64,000 nt of DNA, taken from Acidimicrobiia bacterium (lineage in GTDB: Bacteria; Actinomycetota; Acidimicrobiia; Acidimicrobiales; Acidimicrobilacustridaceae). How positions within the stretch are numbered: position 1 is the stretch's first letter; each line of letters begins with the position of its first letter. The notes beneath the pieces were generated by a model that saw nothing but the letters and a program-made list of their open reading frames with translations, was not told the origin of the DNA and searched no databases. Positions 26,051 to 33,880 of this stretch are shown here, piece after piece. The position numbers and the translations under genes are program-made. The stretch lies in assembly GCA_020832495.1 (NCBI GenBank), contig JAFIEP010000024.1, positions 1 to 64,000 of the forward strand. Direction: 5' to 3'.

Positions 26051-26728
26051 GTGATCGAGTTGGTGGCACTGGACATGGCAGGCACGACGGTGAACGAGGG
26101 CGGCGCCGTCTACGTGGCCCTGCGCGAAGCCGTGGTGGCCGGAGGTGGCGAGCTCACGCCCGCACAGGTCGCCCCCTGGATGGGTGCCGACAAACGACAG
26201 GCCATCGCCGCGCTCACCCTCGTGGCCCGCAACCACGAACCCGACGCGGAGGAGGTGGAACGCACCTACGAGGACTTCCTCAGCCGACTTCTCGAGGCCT
26301 ATCGGACCACACCACCGACACCCATCGAGGGCGTGCCCGAAGCGTTCGCCGCCCTGCGGGCCGCCGGCGTGAAGGTGGCCCTGACCACCGGCTTCTCCGC
26401 TGACGTGCACGAGCCCCTGCTGGCCTCGCTCGGCTGGAGCGCCCCCGACACGGTGGACACCATCGTCTGCACCGACGACGTGCCGGCCGGACGACCGGCG
26501 CCCTACATGATCTTCCGGGCCATGGAACGAACCGGCGTCACCGACGTAGCCCGCGTCCTCGTGGCCGGGGACACGCCACGCGACCTCCAGGCAGGGATGA
26601 ATGCCGGGGTCGGCACCGTGGTGGGCGTGGCCACCGGTGAGCTCACCCTCGAGGACCTCGGCACCGAACGCCACACGCACCTGCTGCCCAGCCTGGCCAC
26701 GTTGCCGCTTCTCGTGGCCAGGCTCTGA
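26051..26728 (+). CDS. Phosphonatase-like HAD hydrolase (PhnX-like)
   Basis: A 225-residue HAD-superfamily enzyme. The nucleophile loop is DMAGTT with Asp8 and a small residue two positions later, as in phosphonoacetaldehyde hydrolase. A cap Lys, K48 in MGADKRQAI, is placed like the Schiff-base Lys of PhnX. Later motifs TTGFS, GRPAPYMIF and GDTPRDL are intact. It would split C-P in phosphonoacetaldehyde to acetaldehyde and phosphate. GTG 26051 is the only reasonable start before the nucleophile, with AGAAGG 8 bases upstream. Divergent from the FAD oxidase, forming a compact two-enzyme module. Confidence 0.85.
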   Translation: MIELVALDMAGTTVNEGGAVYVALREAVVAGGGELTPAQVAPWMGADKRQAIAALTLVARNHEPDAEEVERTYEDFLSRLLEAYRTTPPTPIEGVPEAFAALRAAGVKVALTTGFSADVHEPLLASLGWSAPDTVDTIVCTDDVPAGRPAPYMIFRAMERTGVTDVARVLVAGDTPRDLQAGMNAGVGTVVGVATGELTLEDLGTERHTHLLPSLATLPLLVARL

Positions 26729-26807
26729 TCGCTCGCCACCAGCGCGGTGACTGGCCACGTCGCCTGATGTTCACTTGCGCCTGACGGCCGCTCGACTCGT
26801 TGACCTC

Positions 26808-26820
26808 TAGCCTGCCCCCA
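26808..26820 (+). promoter_or_regulatory. Leaderless promoter of the DMT gene
   Basis: TAGCCT at 26808-26813, seven bases, then GTG at 26821. No ribosome-binding site is seen before the GTG. Confidence 0.5.
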
Positions 26821-27783
26821 GTGACGGGCGGAACGATCCTCGCAGCTGGCACGGCGCTCGACAGCGCCGAGGAGTGGCAGTCAGCGGTGCTCTCGGTGGT
26901 GGCGGCTGCGGTGTACGTGGCCGGTATGGCACTGCAGCAGCGCGGCAATCTCCAGGTGATGGAGCGGGCGGCGGCCGCCGGTGAGGACCGCTCGGGCCGC
27001 AAGGTGCTCACGAACCTGGTGTGGTGGGCCGGCATGGCCACCATGGCCGCCGGCTTCGCCCTGCACGCCGTGGCCCTCGGCTTCGGCTCGCTCGTGGTGG
27101 TGCAACCGCTGCAGGTCACCCAGGTGATGTTCATGGTGCCCGCCAGCGCCTGGGTGGCCCACACCGCCATCCGGCGCAACGACTGGCTGGCAGCATCAGC
27201 GGTCGCCGTGGGCCTGGCGCTGTTCCTCCTCGCCGGCCGCCCCGGCGAAGGCGGCTCGGTGGACGTCGGCGAGGGCAGCTGGCTCATCGTCGCCGCCGCC
27301 TCCGCGCTCGGCGCCACGGTACTGGCGGTGGCCAGCCGCTGGGTCCCCACCTACGCCGCCGCGCTGCTCGGCACGGCGACCGGTGTCATCTACGGGCTCC
27401 AGGGAGCCATCCTGAAACAGGCCACCGGCCAGGTCGGTGACGCCTCTCTGGCCGAGGTCGCCACCTGGTGGGCCATCCCCGCCGTGGTGGCAGTCAACCT
27501 CTGCGCGCTCGTCGGACAGAACCTGGCGTTGCGCGCCGGCCGCCTGTCGTCTGCACTCGCCACCATTGCCGTGGCCACCCCGGTGGTGTCGGCGGCCATC
27601 GGTCTGTGGCTGTTCGGCGAGACGCTGCACACCGCGCCGCTCAGCCTGGCGGGCATGGCCGTCGGCATCGCTCTCACCGTCGTCGGAGTCAGCCGGCTGG
27701 CCGCCTCTCCGAGCCTCTTGGCCATCGAGACCGACGTCGAGGAGGACGCCGCAGTCGACGCGACGGGACCGGAAGCGAATTGA
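26821..27783 (+). CDS. DMT-superfamily membrane protein (EamA/NIPA-like)
   Basis: A 320-residue integral membrane protein with about nine hydrophobic segments. The order and the FGSLVVVQPLQVTQVMFMVP segment resemble NIPA-like members of the drug/metabolite transporter superfamily (small solute or Mg2+ transport). Substrate unknown. GTG 26821 is preferred over TTG 26800 because TAGCCT (26808-26813) is seven bases upstream. Its TGA overlaps the TTGACA of the iron operon promoter, so the two are closely packed but separately transcribed. Confidence 0.78.
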   Translation: MTGGTILAAGTALDSAEEWQSAVLSVVAAAVYVAGMALQQRGNLQVMERAAAAGEDRSGRKVLTNLVWWAGMATMAAGFALHAVALGFGSLVVVQPLQVTQVMFMVPASAWVAHTAIRRNDWLAASAVAVGLALFLLAGRPGEGGSVDVGEGSWLIVAAASALGATVLAVASRWVPTYAAALLGTATGVIYGLQGAILKQATGQVGDASLAEVATWWAIPAVVAVNLCALVGQNLALRAGRLSSALATIAVATPVVSAAIGLWLFGETLHTAPLSLAGMAVGIALTVVGVSRLAASPSLLAIETDVEEDAAVDATGPEAN

Positions 27784-27817
27784 CAACACATGGTTAGAAT
27801 GAGAATCATTCTTATCT
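27780..27817 (+). promoter_or_regulatory. Iron-operon promoter with Fur-like operator
   Basis: A consensus -35 TTGACA (27780-27785) is followed after 18 bases by AATCAT (27804-27809), placing transcription start close to the ATG at 27818. A perfect 17-bp dyad AGAATGA-GAA-TCATTCT (27796-27812) covers the -10. Extended to 19 bases it matches the Fur consensus at 14 positions. No Shine-Dalgarno is present, so the mRNA is probably leaderless and repressed by an iron-sensing regulator; Zur is a weaker alternative. Confidence 0.75.
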
Positions 27818-28948
27818 ATGACGCGACTCCGTGTGTTCCTCCCGTTCCTGTTCGCACTCGCACTGCTCGGCGCATCGTGCGCCAGCGACGACACAGGCAC
27901 AGACACCGACACCGACACCGACACCGACAGCGGCGTCGAGGCCGAGGCCACCGCCGGTGAACGTCGATCCGAGACGTTCGTCGACGACGAGGGACGTGAG
28001 CTCGAGATCGCCGTGCCAGTCGAGAGCGTGGCCGTCTTCAATGCCTTCAACGTGGAGTTCATCCGCGCCGTCGGCGCCATGGACACCGTGGTGGGCATCG
28101 ACGAGAACGCGGCCAACGTGCCTGCCTACTGGGACGGCTTCGCCGAGACCATCGGCGCCGGCCAATCCGAGCCGAACTACGAGCGCATCGCCGAACTCTC
28201 CCCCGAACTGGTGATCTTCCCCCGCAACGGTGCCTGGGAGGAAGCCATCGAGGTGCTCGCCCCCTTCGACACCCAGGTCATGGTCATCACTGCGTGGGAT
28301 CAGGACCAGCACGAGCAGAACGTCAGCACCTATGGCCGATTGTTCGACCGCACCGAGGCCGCCGACGAGTTGAACGCCTGGTACCGCCAGTGGCACGACC
28401 TGCTCGAGGACCGACTGGACGGGGTCGAGCCGCTGCCGGTGTACCTCGAGAACGAGAGCGAGTTCACCTCTCCCATCCCCGGGTCCGGCTGGCACCAGAT
28501 GGTGGAGCTGGCCGGTGGCGAGAACATCTTCGCCGACATCGACATCACCGGACAGCCCGAGTCGCTGGGCTCGGTCCACGCCTTCTCCATCGAGCCCGAG
28601 GCCATCGTTGCCCGCCAGCCGCATCTCGTCGTGAAGCTGAACGGCGGGCAGTACGACCCGCCCGAGCCGGGCGAGCTGGAGGAGCTGGCCGCCGAGCTGC
28701 GCCGCCGCGGCGGGTGGTCCACCCTCGATGCGGTCGACGAAGGCCGGATGGTGGTCGTGTCCTCGTTCCCCATGAACGCCAGCTCGAAGATCGTCGGCTC
28801 GCTCTACCTGGCCTCGTGGTTGCACCCCGAACTGTTCGACGACGTCGATCCCGACGCGGTGATGACCGAGTGGATCGAGCGCTTCCAGGGCGTCGACTTC
28901 GACGAACCCGAGCGCTACTACCTGGTCAGCAGCGCAGCCGACGACTGA
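27818..28948 (+). CDS. Iron-siderophore ABC transporter, substrate-binding lipoprotein
   Basis: A 376-residue periplasmic-binding-type protein (class III, FecB/FepB-like) anchored as a lipoprotein (signal peptide to lipobox GASC, Cys about 22). A Thr-Asp tract (residues 27-37) links the anchor to the binding domain. The fold is helical-backboned, with motifs ERIAELSPELVIF and GRMVVVSSFPMNASSKI. First gene of a four-gene operon with permease, ATPase and a FhuF-like reductase, which together indicate ferric-siderophore import. The operator immediately upstream implies iron control. Confidence 0.9.
   Translation: MTRLRVFLPFLFALALLGASCASDDTGTDTDTDTDTDSGVEAEATAGERRSETFVDDEGRELEIAVPVESVAVFNAFNVEFIRAVGAMDTVVGIDENAANVPAYWDGFAETIGAGQSEPNYERIAELSPELVIFPRNGAWEEAIEVLAPFDTQVMVITAWDQDQHEQNVSTYGRLFDRTEAADELNAWYRQWHDLLEDRLDGVEPLPVYLENESEFTSPIPGSGWHQMVELAGGENIFADIDITGQPESLGSVHAFSIEPEAIVARQPHLVVKLNGGQYDPPEPGELEELAAELRRRGGWSTLDAVDEGRMVVVSSFPMNASSKIVGSLYLASWLHPELFDDVDPDAVMTEWIERFQGVDFDEPERYYLVSSAADD
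27902..27931. repeat. 6-bp tandem repeat encoding a Thr-Asp linker
   Basis: Four exact GACACC units plus one GACAGC. The repeat lies in frame in the linker behind the lipid anchor of the substrate-binding protein, so expansion or contraction changes linker length only. Confidence 0.7.
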
Positions 28949-30102
28949 TGCGCACCACCGCCGACTCCTCGGGCTCGACGAGGACGCTGCCCTCGAGCAT
29001 CGACGGATCCGTGTCCATCGACCGGCCGTCGGTACTCGAGGGTCCCGACCACCAACTTCGACGAACCCTTGCTGGGCGGGCTCGGGTGCGAGCGATTGCC
29101 TTGCTGGTAGGCGTCGTCAGCGTGCTCGCCGCCGCCGTGGTGGCCGTGTCGGTCGGAGCGGCAGGACTGAGCGTCAGCGATGCCGCACTGGCCGTGGCGG
29201 ATCGCCTCCCCGGGACCTCGGCGCTGGTGGACGCCAACACGGCGTCGATCGTGTGGGAGTTGCGGCTGCCGCGCATCGCCCTGGCGGTGGTCGGCGGCGC
29301 AGCCCTGGCACTGTCGGGTACGACCATGCAGGCGCTGCTGCGCAATCCGCTGGTCAGCCCCTTCACCCTCGGCATCTCGTCGGCGGCTGCCTTCGGTGCC
29401 TCGGTGGCCATCGTGTTCGGGGCGTCACTGGCCGGCGGCGGGCGCTACGTGGTGGTGGCCAACGCCTTGGCCTGTGCCCTGGCCTGCGCCACGCTGGCCT
29501 TCAGCTTGTCGTGGGCAGGCAAGCTCCGAGCAGAGACGCTCATCTTGGTGGGCATCGCCCTCACCTACCTGTTCGGGGCCCTCACCGCCACGCTGCAGCT
29601 CATTGCCAACGACCAGCAACTCGCCGCCATCGTGCAGTGGACCTTCGGCTCACTGAACGGCGCCTCGTGGGAACAAGCCGTGGTCGTCGGCCTGGTCGTC
29701 GCTGTGGCGTTCCCCGTCTTCCTGCGCAGCTCCCAGCGCTACGACGCCATTGCCTTCCTGGGCGACGACTCAGCTCGCGCCCTCGGCGTCGACGTGCTGC
29801 GCACCCGGGTGGTGACCATGGTCCTCGCCGTCGTCCTGGCGGCGGTCGTGGTGTCGTTCTGCGGGGTCATCGGCTTCGTCGGCCTGGTGGCGCCCCACAT
29901 CGCCCGCCTCCTCGTCGGGGGGAGCCACCGGACGCTCCTGCCTTTTGCGGCCATCTGTGGCGCGGCGCTGCTCCTGGTGGCCGACACCGTCGGACGCACC
30001 ATCGTCGCGCCGGCCATCATCCCCGTGGGCATCGTCGTGTCCTTCCTCGGGGTGCCGCTCTTCTTGCAGCTCGTGGTCAGCCGGGCACGGGCGGCACGGT
30101 GA
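28948..30102 (+). CDS. FecCD-family ABC transporter permease
   Basis: A 384-residue inner-membrane permease with about ten hydrophobic helices. Family features are WELRLPRIALAVVGGAALALSGTTMQALLRNPL and GFVGLVAPHIARLLVGGSHR, the latter containing the coupling helix that contacts the ATPase. About 45 extra N-terminal residues precede the first helix. ATG 28948 overlaps the stop of the binding protein (TGATG), and its TGA overlaps the ATPase GTG. A single permease gene implies a homodimer. Confidence 0.93.
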   Translation: MRTTADSSGSTRTLPSSIDGSVSIDRPSVLEGPDHQLRRTLAGRARVRAIALLVGVVSVLAAAVVAVSVGAAGLSVSDAALAVADRLPGTSALVDANTASIVWELRLPRIALAVVGGAALALSGTTMQALLRNPLVSPFTLGISSAAAFGASVAIVFGASLAGGGRYVVVANALACALACATLAFSLSWAGKLRAETLILVGIALTYLFGALTATLQLIANDQQLAAIVQWTFGSLNGASWEQAVVVGLVVAVAFPVFLRSSQRYDAIAFLGDDSARALGVDVLRTRVVTMVLAVVLAAVVVSFCGVIGFVGLVAPHIARLLVGGSHRTLLPFAAICGAALLLVADTVGRTIVAPAIIPVGIVVSFLGVPLFLQLVVSRARAAR

Positions 30103-30896
30103 CCTCGCGTCTGGTCGTCGACGGCCTGGCCGTGGCCTACGGCAGCACCCGTGTGCTGGACGGGATCGACCTCGAGGTGCGAGGTGGCGAACTGGTCGGG
30201 CTCCTCGGCCCGAACGGCGCCGGGAAGTCGACGCTGATCCGGACCATCGTGGGCCTGCACCGTCCCACCGAGGGACGCATCTCGGTCGACGGTCGCGACG
30301 TGCGGGAACTCCGCCCGCGCCAGCGGGCTCGGCTCGTGGCCTACGTCCCGCAGGACACCGACGATCCGTTCGCCCTCAGCGTGTTCGACCAGGTGCTGCT
30401 CGGTCGGACCCCCCACGTGGGCGTGCGTCCGCGTCACCAGGACCGAGAGATCGTGCTGGAGACGCTCGCCGCCCTGCGCATCTCGCATCTGGCCCTACGA
30501 CCCGTCGGGGAACTGAGCGGCGGCCAACGGCAGAAGGTGGCCATCGCCCGGGCGCTCGCCCAACATGCCGCCGTGCTCCTGCTCGACGAACCGACGAGCG
30601 CCCTCGACCTCCATCACCAGATCGATGCCCTCCAACAGGTGCGGGCCACGCTCGAGCGGACAGGCGCCGCCGCGGTGATGTCCATCCACGACCCCAACCT
30701 GGCCGCCCGCCACTGCGATCGTCTGGTGTTATTGGCCGGCGGCCATCTCGCCGCCTCGGGACGGGCCGAGGAGGTGCTCACGCCGGACAACGTCAGAGAA
30801 GCCTTCGGCGTGGACGCCGACGTGGACCTCAGCCGCGGCCACCCCGTCGTGCTTCCCAACGGCTTGGCCCAGCCGGTGTCGGAGGTGCAACGGTGA
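30099..30896 (+). CDS. Iron-siderophore ABC transporter ATP-binding protein
   Basis: A 265-residue ATPase. Walker A GPNGAGKST, Q-loop YVPQDT, signature LSGGQRQKV, Walker B VLLLDEPTSALD and the switch His in SIHDPN are intact. GTG 30099 overlaps the permease stop (GTGA) and the stop overlaps the following gene in the same way, so all four proteins are probably made at matched levels. FecE/FepC-type by neighbours. Confidence 0.95.
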   Translation: MTSRLVVDGLAVAYGSTRVLDGIDLEVRGGELVGLLGPNGAGKSTLIRTIVGLHRPTEGRISVDGRDVRELRPRQRARLVAYVPQDTDDPFALSVFDQVLLGRTPHVGVRPRHQDREIVLETLAALRISHLALRPVGELSGGQRQKVAIARALAQHAAVLLLDEPTSALDLHHQIDALQQVRATLERTGAAAVMSIHDPNLAARHCDRLVLLAGGHLAASGRAEEVLTPDNVREAFGVDADVDLSRGHPVVLPNGLAQPVSEVQR

Positions 30897-31747
30897 CCGG
30901 CCCTCGCACGCTGCGAACGTTGGGGGAAGCAGAGGCAGCCGCCGTCGGCGCACGTCTGGCCGCCGTCGACGAGCCCTTCGGCTTCACCACCGCCCCACCG
31001 ACGGCGGCGAATTCGAGCACCGGCGGCACGTGGGTCCGCCTCGATCAGGTCAGCGAACCCGGGGTGTCCGCCGAGCCGAGTGTGTTCGAGACCATCGCCA
31101 CGGCGTTGCGCCACCGCACCGGTACCGCGCAGGTCGCCGGGTCGTACCTGTGCGGGCGGCTGCTGGGGAGCGTGGCCGGGCGGGCCACCGCCGCGCTGGT
31201 CCTCGGTGCCGTGGTCCCCACACTGGCGCCCTCGACCGTGCACCTCCACGTCGACGCCGACCAACGAGTGCGCTCGATCTGCTTCACCGGTGACGTCCTC
31301 GGCGGCGTCGACGTCGCCGACACGATCGTGGCGGAGCGTTGGGCCATCGAGATCACCACCGCCCTCGCCCCTGGGGTCGAGGCCATCCGCTCCCGCTTCC
31401 CCTACGGTCGCCGAGGCATGTGGGGCGCCGTGGCCGACCGGGTAGCCGCCACCGCTGTTGCCGCCGACCGGGCCATCGGAGGCGCCGGCGAAGCTGGTTG
31501 GCAGGTGGCCGAGCAACTCCTGGCGACGCTCTCCGAGCACGCGCCGGTCAGCTTCACCCGACCGACAGCGCAGGTCGTCGAGGTCGACGGGCGGGCGCTG
31601 TGGTTCGTCGGCAAAGGCACGTGCTGTCTGGCCTACCGAACGGTCGATGATCCGTGTCCGTCGTCGGGTCGCGGTTACTGCACCAGTTGTCCGCTCACCA
31701 CGCCAGCGTGTCGTCGCCGACGGTTCGCCGCCAGCGCGTCGGGCTGA
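30893..31747 (+). CDS. FhuF-like ferric-siderophore reductase
   Basis: A 284-residue protein with an IucA/FhuF-like body and a C-terminal [2Fe-2S] module. Cys residues are C244, C245, C255, C263 and C266 (GTCCLAYR, then CPSSGRGYCTSCP); the CC pair with a later CxxC is the FhuF hallmark. The enzyme would reduce imported Fe(III)-siderophore and release Fe(II) in the cytoplasm. GTG 30893 overlaps the ATPase stop. Electron donor unknown. The gene ends in a hairpin shared with the convergent hydrolase gene. Confidence 0.85.
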   Translation: MTGPRTLRTLGEAEAAAVGARLAAVDEPFGFTTAPPTAANSSTGGTWVRLDQVSEPGVSAEPSVFETIATALRHRTGTAQVAGSYLCGRLLGSVAGRATAALVLGAVVPTLAPSTVHLHVDADQRVRSICFTGDVLGGVDVADTIVAERWAIEITTALAPGVEAIRSRFPYGRRGMWGAVADRVAATAVAADRAIGGAGEAGWQVAEQLLATLSEHAPVSFTRPTAQVVEVDGRALWFVGKGTCCLAYRTVDDPCPSSGRGYCTSCPLTTPACRRRRFAASASG

Positions 31748-31762
31748 GTTCGTCCACTCAGC
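31743..31762. terminator. Bidirectional hairpin between convergent genes
   Basis: GCTGAGT (31743-31749) and ACTCAGC (31756-31762) form a perfect 7-bp stem with a 6-base loop, overlapping the TGA of the FhuF-like gene and the stop of the hydrolase on the other strand. No U-tract follows. Confidence 0.5.
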
Positions 31763-32963
31763 TGGGCACCACCTCGTCCAGCCAGTCCAGGATCCGCTGG
31801 TTTCGCAGTCCCAGCGCCACCGGTTCGCAGTGCCACGACGCCCCTTCCGCCTCGGTGAACTCGAGGAGGTGACGCTCGTCGGTCGTCAGGGCCTCGAAGA
31901 GGGTCTGGGACTGTCCGGGCCAGAACTGTTCGTGTTCGGGGCTGGTGACCAGGGTCGGGCAGCGAATCTGGCCGATGGTCTCGGCGTCGAGTCGGTAGTC
32001 GCGCAGCGACCGGTAGAGCTCCCAGAAGGAGTCGAGACAGAACGGCCGCGCCCGCACGGTCAGGACGTAGCGGGCATCAGGGTCGGCCTGCATACCGAGC
32101 TCCATGGCCATGTCGAAGCCGCCCTGTGAGGCCGGGTCGTCGAGCAGGTCGATCATCTCCTGGGGGAGGTGGGCCAGCCACGAAGCACCCACGTCCACCA
32201 CCCCCGGGTCGGCCACGATGGCCGCCAGGCGATGCTCGAACGCCGCGGCGCGCGGCACCCAGTAGCCCCCTTGGCTGTTGCCGATCACCGCGAGGCGTCG
32301 GGCGTCGATCTCCGGGCGGGTCTCGCACCAGTCGACCACCGCGGAGATGACCACTTCCCAGTCGGGACGGAACCCGACACCCAGGCGATGCAGCGTGGCG
32401 TTCTGACCCGGTCCGTCGAAGGTGAGCGCGTTCCAGCCACGGGCCAGGGCGTCGGCGGCGCCCATGGCCCACATGTCGGTGACCGGACCGTCGCTGCCGT
32501 TGTTGCACACCAGCGTGCGTCGGGCCACCCCGTCATCGGCGGCGCACCACAGGTAGCCCTCCATCTCGACGTCGCCCATGGGGATACGCACCGGCTGCGC
32601 GGGTGGGTCGAGGCGCACGGCGGCGCGGTCCCACAGGTCCCGGTGCCACGACCACAGCGCACCGAAGGCGTCGGCATCGTCGGTGGCGTCGGCCAGGAAG
32701 GAGGCCTTGTTGGCATAGTTGGCGGCACGCAACCAGAGGTCGCGGGCGCTGCGGCCATGACCGGCGGCGTCGGCGGCATCGCCGGCGTGCTCGAGCCGCT
32801 GGGCCAGGGCCGTCCACGCCGCCACCCAACCCGGCCGGTCGCCTTCGACGATGCCGGCCACGGTGGTGAGCACCTCCCCCACCTCCGACAGACCACTACG
32901 CGCCTGCCCGAGAGCGATGAGCGTCTCGAACTGGAGGCCGTCATCATCGAAGAAGCGCTGCAC
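31758..32963 (-). CDS. Alpha/beta hydrolase, DUF1100/FrsA-like
   Basis: A 401-residue hydrolase. A helical N-terminal region of about 130 residues precedes the hydrolase core, with nucleophile Ser in GNSQGG (about residue 223) and a late Asp/His pair (SPEHEQF, then GASWHCEP). This layout fits the family that includes 2,6-dihydroxypseudooxynicotine hydrolase and C-C bond hydrolases. No signal peptide. GTG 32963 has TACGGT six bases upstream. Substrate unknown. Confidence 0.82.
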   Translation of the reverse strand: MQRFFDDDGLQFETLIALGQARSGLSEVGEVLTTVAGIVEGDRPGWVAAWTALAQRLEHAGDAADAAGHGRSARDLWLRAANYANKASFLADATDDADAFGALWSWHRDLWDRAAVRLDPPAQPVRIPMGDVEMEGYLWCAADDGVARRTLVCNNGSDGPVTDMWAMGAADALARGWNALTFDGPGQNATLHRLGVGFRPDWEVVISAVVDWCETRPEIDARRLAVIGNSQGGYWVPRAAAFEHRLAAIVADPGVVDVGASWLAHLPQEMIDLLDDPASQGGFDMAMELGMQADPDARYVLTVRARPFCLDSFWELYRSLRDYRLDAETIGQIRCPTLVTSPEHEQFWPGQSQTLFEALTTDERHLLEFTEAEGASWHCEPVALGLRNQRILDWLDEVVPS

Positions 32964-32975
32964 GCCCGGACCGTA
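32964..32975 (-). promoter_or_regulatory. Leaderless promoter of the DUF1100-like hydrolase
   Basis: Minus-strand TACGGT (32975-32970), six bases (CCGGGC), then GTG at 32963. Confidence 0.5.
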
Positions 32976-33097
32976 CCCCGCTCGTGGAGGCGGCGCGGGG
33001 CGCGGGAACGCACCAGCAGGTGCGGCGCGTCGCCATGGGCCATGCTGGTGACGGCCGCGTGCGCTCGCCGTGGCCCCGCTGCGATCGGGAGTCTGCT

Positions 33098-33853
33098 GTG
33101 AAGGTCACCGAGTGCTGGTCCTATCCGGTCAAGTCGTTCCAAGGCCACCACGTCGCAGAGGTGACGATCACCGAGGCCGGCGTGGCTGGTGATCGACGGT
33201 GGGCGCTGGTCGACGAGCAGACCGGTTCGCTGGCCTCGGCCAAACGGTTCGCCACCCTGCTGGAGGCCACCGGCGACGACGGCTCGGTCACCCTCCCCAC
33301 CGGCGAGGCGGTGGACCTGCGCGGCGACGGTGCCGCCGCCCACCTGTCGGAGTGGCTGGGGCGACCCGTGCACCCCGTCGAGGTCTCGCCGGAGGTGGCC
33401 CTGAGCTACCAGATGACCTTCGAGCCGACCAACGACGACGCCACCATGGTGGACATCCCCGCGCCGCCCGGAACGTTCCTCGACCTGGCTCCCATCCACC
33501 TGCTCACCGCCGACACCCTCCGGGCCGCCGCCGCAGCACGGCCCGACCTCGACTGGGACGTGCGTCGCTTCCGCCCCAACCTGGTGGTCGACGCCGGCAC
33601 CGACGACCTCTTCGTCGAGCAGACCTGGTGTGGCCGGCACCTGCGCGTCGGCGACGCCGTGCTGGCCGTCACCCAACCGACCGTCCGCTGCGCCATGCCC
33701 CTGCGCGCCCAGCCGGGACTGGACCGCCAACCAGCGCTGTACGAGGCCATGACCGCCATGAACACCGACTTCCCCAGCCACCTGGGGGTGTACGCCGAGG
33801 TGGTCTCCCCCGGGGTGGTTCGAACCGGCGATTCGGCGGCGCTGGAGGCCTGA
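33098..33853 (+). CDS. MOSC domain-containing protein
   Basis: A 251-residue protein with the MOSC N-terminal beta barrel (WSYPVKSFQG, GVAGDRRWALVD) and the MOSC domain proper, with RRFRPNLVVD and the conserved Cys198 in TVRCAMP. MOSC proteins such as mARC and YiiM/YcbX are molybdenum-cofactor enzymes that reduce N-hydroxylated compounds. The Cys needed to bind the cofactor is present. GTG 33098 follows GGGAG by 6 bases. The next gene starts 27 bases downstream. Confidence 0.88.
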   Translation: MKVTECWSYPVKSFQGHHVAEVTITEAGVAGDRRWALVDEQTGSLASAKRFATLLEATGDDGSVTLPTGEAVDLRGDGAAAHLSEWLGRPVHPVEVSPEVALSYQMTFEPTNDDATMVDIPAPPGTFLDLAPIHLLTADTLRAAAAARPDLDWDVRRFRPNLVVDAGTDDLFVEQTWCGRHLRVGDAVLAVTQPTVRCAMPLRAQPGLDRQPALYEAMTAMNTDFPSHLGVYAEVVSPGVVRTGDSAALEA

Positions 33854-33880
33854 ACGGGACAGGTGTGGGAAACTGCGCAG

